Shown piece by piece: positions 13,932-15,231 of a stretch of 15,231 nucleotides of DNA (position 1 is its first letter; every line of letters begins with the position of its first letter). Origin of the DNA: JBBQIY01 sp964553035 (lineage in GTDB: Bacteria; Verrucomicrobiota; Kiritimatiellia; RFP12; UBA3636). The notes under the pieces were generated by a model. The model did no database searches. It had not been told where the DNA came from and saw only the letters and a program-made list of their open reading frames with translations. Made by a program: the position numbers and the translations under genes. Location of the stretch: assembly GCA_964553035.1 (NCBI GenBank), contig CAZKJH010000093.1:1-15231 (forward strand), read 5' to 3'.

Positions 13932-14667
13932 AAGAGAGAGAACTTACATGAGTATTGCTGATCGTTCATCATATCTATCGGAACTCTGCCAGATACTCAG
14001 GACACACTGGCCCGCAAACCGAACCGTAAACATCGTCTGCCACGGACACAGTGTTCCTGCCGGCTATTTCGCCACGCCGATGGTGGATACGATGAACGCA
14101 TATCCGCACCTACTTCACGGCGGACTGAAGCACCGGTTCCCGTTCGCTGTCATGAACGTTATCGTTACGGCCATCGGAGGAGAGAATTCGGAGTCCGGGG
14201 CCGCGCGATTTGGTCAAGACGTCTTGTGTCACCGGCCTGACGTCATAATGATTGACTATGGGCTGAATGATCGAGGACTAGGACTTAAGAGGGCGCGAGC
14301 GTCATGGTCGAGGATGATCGACGCCAGTCTTGCGTGCGGCGCCAAAGTCCTGCTGCTAACCCCGACTCCTGATGTTACGCAATCGTCATCCTATAAGGGC
14401 GAAGACAGGAACGTTCTGGGCGACCACGCCGACCAGATCCGTGCGCTCGCCGCAGAGCATCACATCGGACTGGCGGACAGTTTGCATGCCTGTCTCCAGT
14501 ACAGTTGCGCAGGAGACCTGTCCGATATTCTATCGTGGAGCAACCATCCCAACCGGGCGGGGCACGAACTCGTTGCTCGCGAGATACTACGTTGGTTTCC
14601 CGCTGGATAGAAGATGCACAACAAGGCGGATGCATGCGACGCTTGACAGCGCGCCTGATTCCAAACG
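13926..14667 (+). mobile_element. Integron gene cassette 2
   Basis: A 742-base unit from TTGTGC (13926) to the G of the attC2 core (14667). Its starting hexamer is the exact reverse complement of GCACAA in the R'' box of attC2, confirming both ends. It holds a single gene, the SGNH hydrolase, with a 22-base leader. Confidence 0.82.
13948..14610 (+). CDS. SGNH/GDSL-type hydrolase (cassette-borne)
   Basis: A 220-residue protein of the SGNH hydrolase superfamily (esterases, lipases, acyl hydrolases). Block I is GHSVPAGY with nucleophile S35 (33-40). The block II Gly is in AIGGENSESGA (75-85). Block III is DYGLND with N107 (103-108). Block V is SNHPNRAGHELVA with H200 (198-210). The usual Asp three residues before the His (DxxH) is replaced: W197 occupies that position. 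NHPN variants occur in this superfamily, so activity may be kept. LLLTPTPD (135-142) and GLADS (174-178) are typical core strands. There is no signal peptide, suggesting a cytoplasmic enzyme; the acyl substrate is unknown. The start ATG has only a weak purine-rich AGAGAGAG upstream. An in-frame start at 13849, just before the cassette 1 stop, is not credible because it would read through attC1. Confidence 0.85.
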   Translation: MSIADRSSYLSELCQILRTHWPANRTVNIVCHGHSVPAGYFATPMVDTMNAYPHLLHGGLKHRFPFAVMNVIVTAIGGENSESGAARFGQDVLCHRPDVIMIDYGLNDRGLGLKRARASWSRMIDASLACGAKVLLLTPTPDVTQSSSYKGEDRNVLGDHADQIRALAAEHHIGLADSLHACLQYSCAGDLSDILSWSNHPNRAGHELVAREILRWFPAG

Positions 14668-14673
14668 TTGGCC
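14616..14673 (+). other. attC recombination site of cassette 2
   Basis: A 58-base imperfect palindrome. R'' is GCACAAC (14616-14622), followed by spacer AAGGC. L'' is GGATGCATGCG (14628-14638). CGCT/AGCG (14640-14643 and 14648-14651) form a terminal 4-bp stem with loop TGAC. L' is CGCCTGATTC (14652-14661), then spacer CAAAC, then R' GTTGGCC (14667-14673). GGAT and CA of L'' pair with ATTC and TG of L' only if G14632 is left out as the extrahelical base. The cut is at 14667/14668. Confidence 0.82.
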
Positions 14674-14694
14674 ATGAAAGGAGATGAGAAATCG

Positions 14695-15159
14695 ATGAAA
14701 GATGAATGTTGTCCTAAGTTCGACCCTGCCCCTTGGAGCGAAGCGACTCTCACATGGGAAGGTAGGCGGTTTGTGAAGGACCGCGTGACGAGCTTCCTCC
14801 ACATCCCTCTTAACTTCGGGGGCGTAATGAAACGCAACATGAAGGTGATCGACGCCCTCAAGGCCGAACCTGCGACTCAGGTGGTCCTGTCAGACGAGAA
14901 CTCGCCGTGGGGGGCCGATGTGTATATTGAGGTAACCAAAGACATTCCGAATGCGACGATGGCCACTATCTCCGGCACCTTCCTTTCCAAGGTCTATGAG
15001 GGGCCGTATCAGAACGTACGGAAATGGATCGAAGACATGAAAGCCTTCGTGAGCACCAAGGGTAAGAGCATGAAGAAGATGTATTTCTTCTACACGACAT
15101 GCCCGAAGTGCGCCAAGAAGTACGGCAAGAACTACGTAGTGATTCTGGCACAGATATAA
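14695..15159 (+). CDS. Small conserved protein, probably GyrI-like (cassette-borne)
   Basis: A 154-residue soluble protein. It begins with MKDECCPKFDPAPW and ends with TTCPKCAKKYGKNYVVILAQI. GTFLSKVYEGPYQNVRKWIE lies at 94-113. I recognise this pattern from a family of small bacterial proteins, often labelled only 'hydrolase', with a likely GyrI-like/AraC-effector-type small-molecule binding fold; this is recall, not a search result. The two cysteine pairs (C5, C6 and C136, C139) could bind a metal or form a redox site. There is no signal peptide or membrane segment. I chose the ATG at 14695 because AAAGGAG lies about 11 bases upstream. ATG at 14674 and TTG at 14668 are in frame but lie against the attC2 core and lack a ribosome binding site. 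Confidence 0.65.
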   Translation: MKDECCPKFDPAPWSEATLTWEGRRFVKDRVTSFLHIPLNFGGVMKRNMKVIDALKAEPATQVVLSDENSPWGADVYIEVTKDIPNATMATISGTFLSKVYEGPYQNVRKWIEDMKAFVSTKGKSMKKMYFFYTTCPKCAKKYGKNYVVILAQI

Positions 15160-15163
15160 AATC

Positions 15164-15231
15164 GGCCAACCAGGGGAAAATTAGGGGACAGGCGTGAATG
15201 GCGCTAACTTAAGGAAATCTCTCCTTCATAA
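15164..15231 (+). other. Left part of attC of cassette 3
   Basis: R'' is GGCCAAC (15164-15170), five bases after the stop codon of the cassette 3 gene, and matches TTGGCC at the start of that cassette. The L' and R' halves are not found by the window end, so the site is cut by the edge or has a long variable loop. A small inverted repeat, AAGGA (15211-15215) and TCCTT (15222-15226), lies near the end and may belong to the loop. Confidence 0.55.

Larger units (their letters stand above)
12369..15231 (+). mobile_element. Integron: truncated intI, attI, three gene cassettes
   Basis: The element has the classical integron layout: an integrase gene remnant on the minus strand, an attI-like junction 146 bases upstream of its start codon, and plus-strand gene cassettes each ended by an attC site. 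Cassette boundaries are supported internally. The six bases after each insertion point (TTGGCA at 13006, TTGTGC at 13926, TTGGCC at 14668) reappear as reverse complements in the R'' box of the same cassette's attC (TGCCAA at 13860, GCACAA at 14616, GGCCAA at 15164). This is expected only if each segment was once a circle closed at G|TT. The integrase lacks its catalytic domain, so movement would need an integrase supplied from elsewhere. The array continues past the window end. Confidence 0.88.
14668..15231 (+). mobile_element. Integron gene cassette 3, incomplete at window edge
   Basis: The cassette starts with TTGGCC (14668-14673). Its reverse complement GGCCAA reappears at 15164-15169 as the R'' box of its own attC. 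It carries one gene (14695-15159). The right end lies outside the window, because no L' or R' partner is found by 15231. Confidence 0.72.

Noticed and set aside
13226..13972. 248-codon minus-strand ORF opposite cassette 1
   Set aside because: It is an antisense shadow crossing attC1, with no recognisable protein features.
13849..14610. Longer start for the SGNH hydrolase overlapping the cassette 1 stop
   Set aside because: It would translate straight through attC1; the ATG at 13948 inside cassette 2 gives a normal SGNH N-terminus.
15207..15213. CTTAAGG as the right-hand R' core of attC3
   Set aside because: It lacks the G of GTTRRRY, and the bases before it do not pair with the L'' side of attC3.

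Overview
The window reads as chromosome of a Gram-negative (diderm) bacterium, most likely from the PVC group (Kiritimatiellota, Lentisphaerota or Verrucomicrobiota). This assignment is an inference. It rests on the style of two large cytoplasmic glycan-active proteins, an outer-membrane lipid-homeostasis cluster, and a distinctive integron-integrase N-terminus. No rRNA or other phylogenetic marker is present to settle it.

Layout. (1) 256-1398, plus strand: a sialidase-like beta-propeller protein. (2) 9202-1612, minus strand: a tightly packed six-gene run, ftsK, a RodZ-like helix-turn-helix membrane protein, a class I fumarase/tartrate dehydratase beta subunit, ydbH-like, ynbE-like and ydbL-like. 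It starts at an extended -10 promoter overlain by a 14-bp palindrome. (3) 9458-12262, plus strand: a 934-residue putative glycoside hydrolase, divergent from ftsK, followed by a probable terminator. (4) 12369 to the window end: an integron. A truncated integrase gene on the minus strand diverges from an attI-like junction, followed by three plus-strand gene cassettes (GYF_2-DUF975 membrane protein, SGNH hydrolase, small GyrI-like/Cys-containing protein). The last cassette's attC runs off the window.

The integron is the main discovery. Each cassette starts with TTNNNN immediately after a G, and the same six bases return as their reverse complement in the R'' box at the end of that cassette: TTGGCA/TGCCAA, TTGTGC/GCACAA and TTGGCC/GGCCAA. 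Both complete attC sites fold into the expected imperfect hairpin, with 5-nt R-L spacers and a single unpaired G in the left L box. The integrase keeps only an N-terminal SAM-like domain and lacks the catalytic domain, so this integron cannot excise or insert cassettes using its own enzyme as it stands. Around intI and attI lie four copies of an ATATGCGT-type motif that may be integrase or regulator binding sites.

Functionally, the minus-strand operon combines chromosome segregation and division (FtsK), a possible cell-shape factor (RodZ-like) and the inner-to-outer membrane bridge YdbH/YnbE/YdbL. An orphan fumarase-type beta subunit sits in the middle. The plus-strand enzymes lack signal peptides and probably act on glycan fragments in the cytoplasm.
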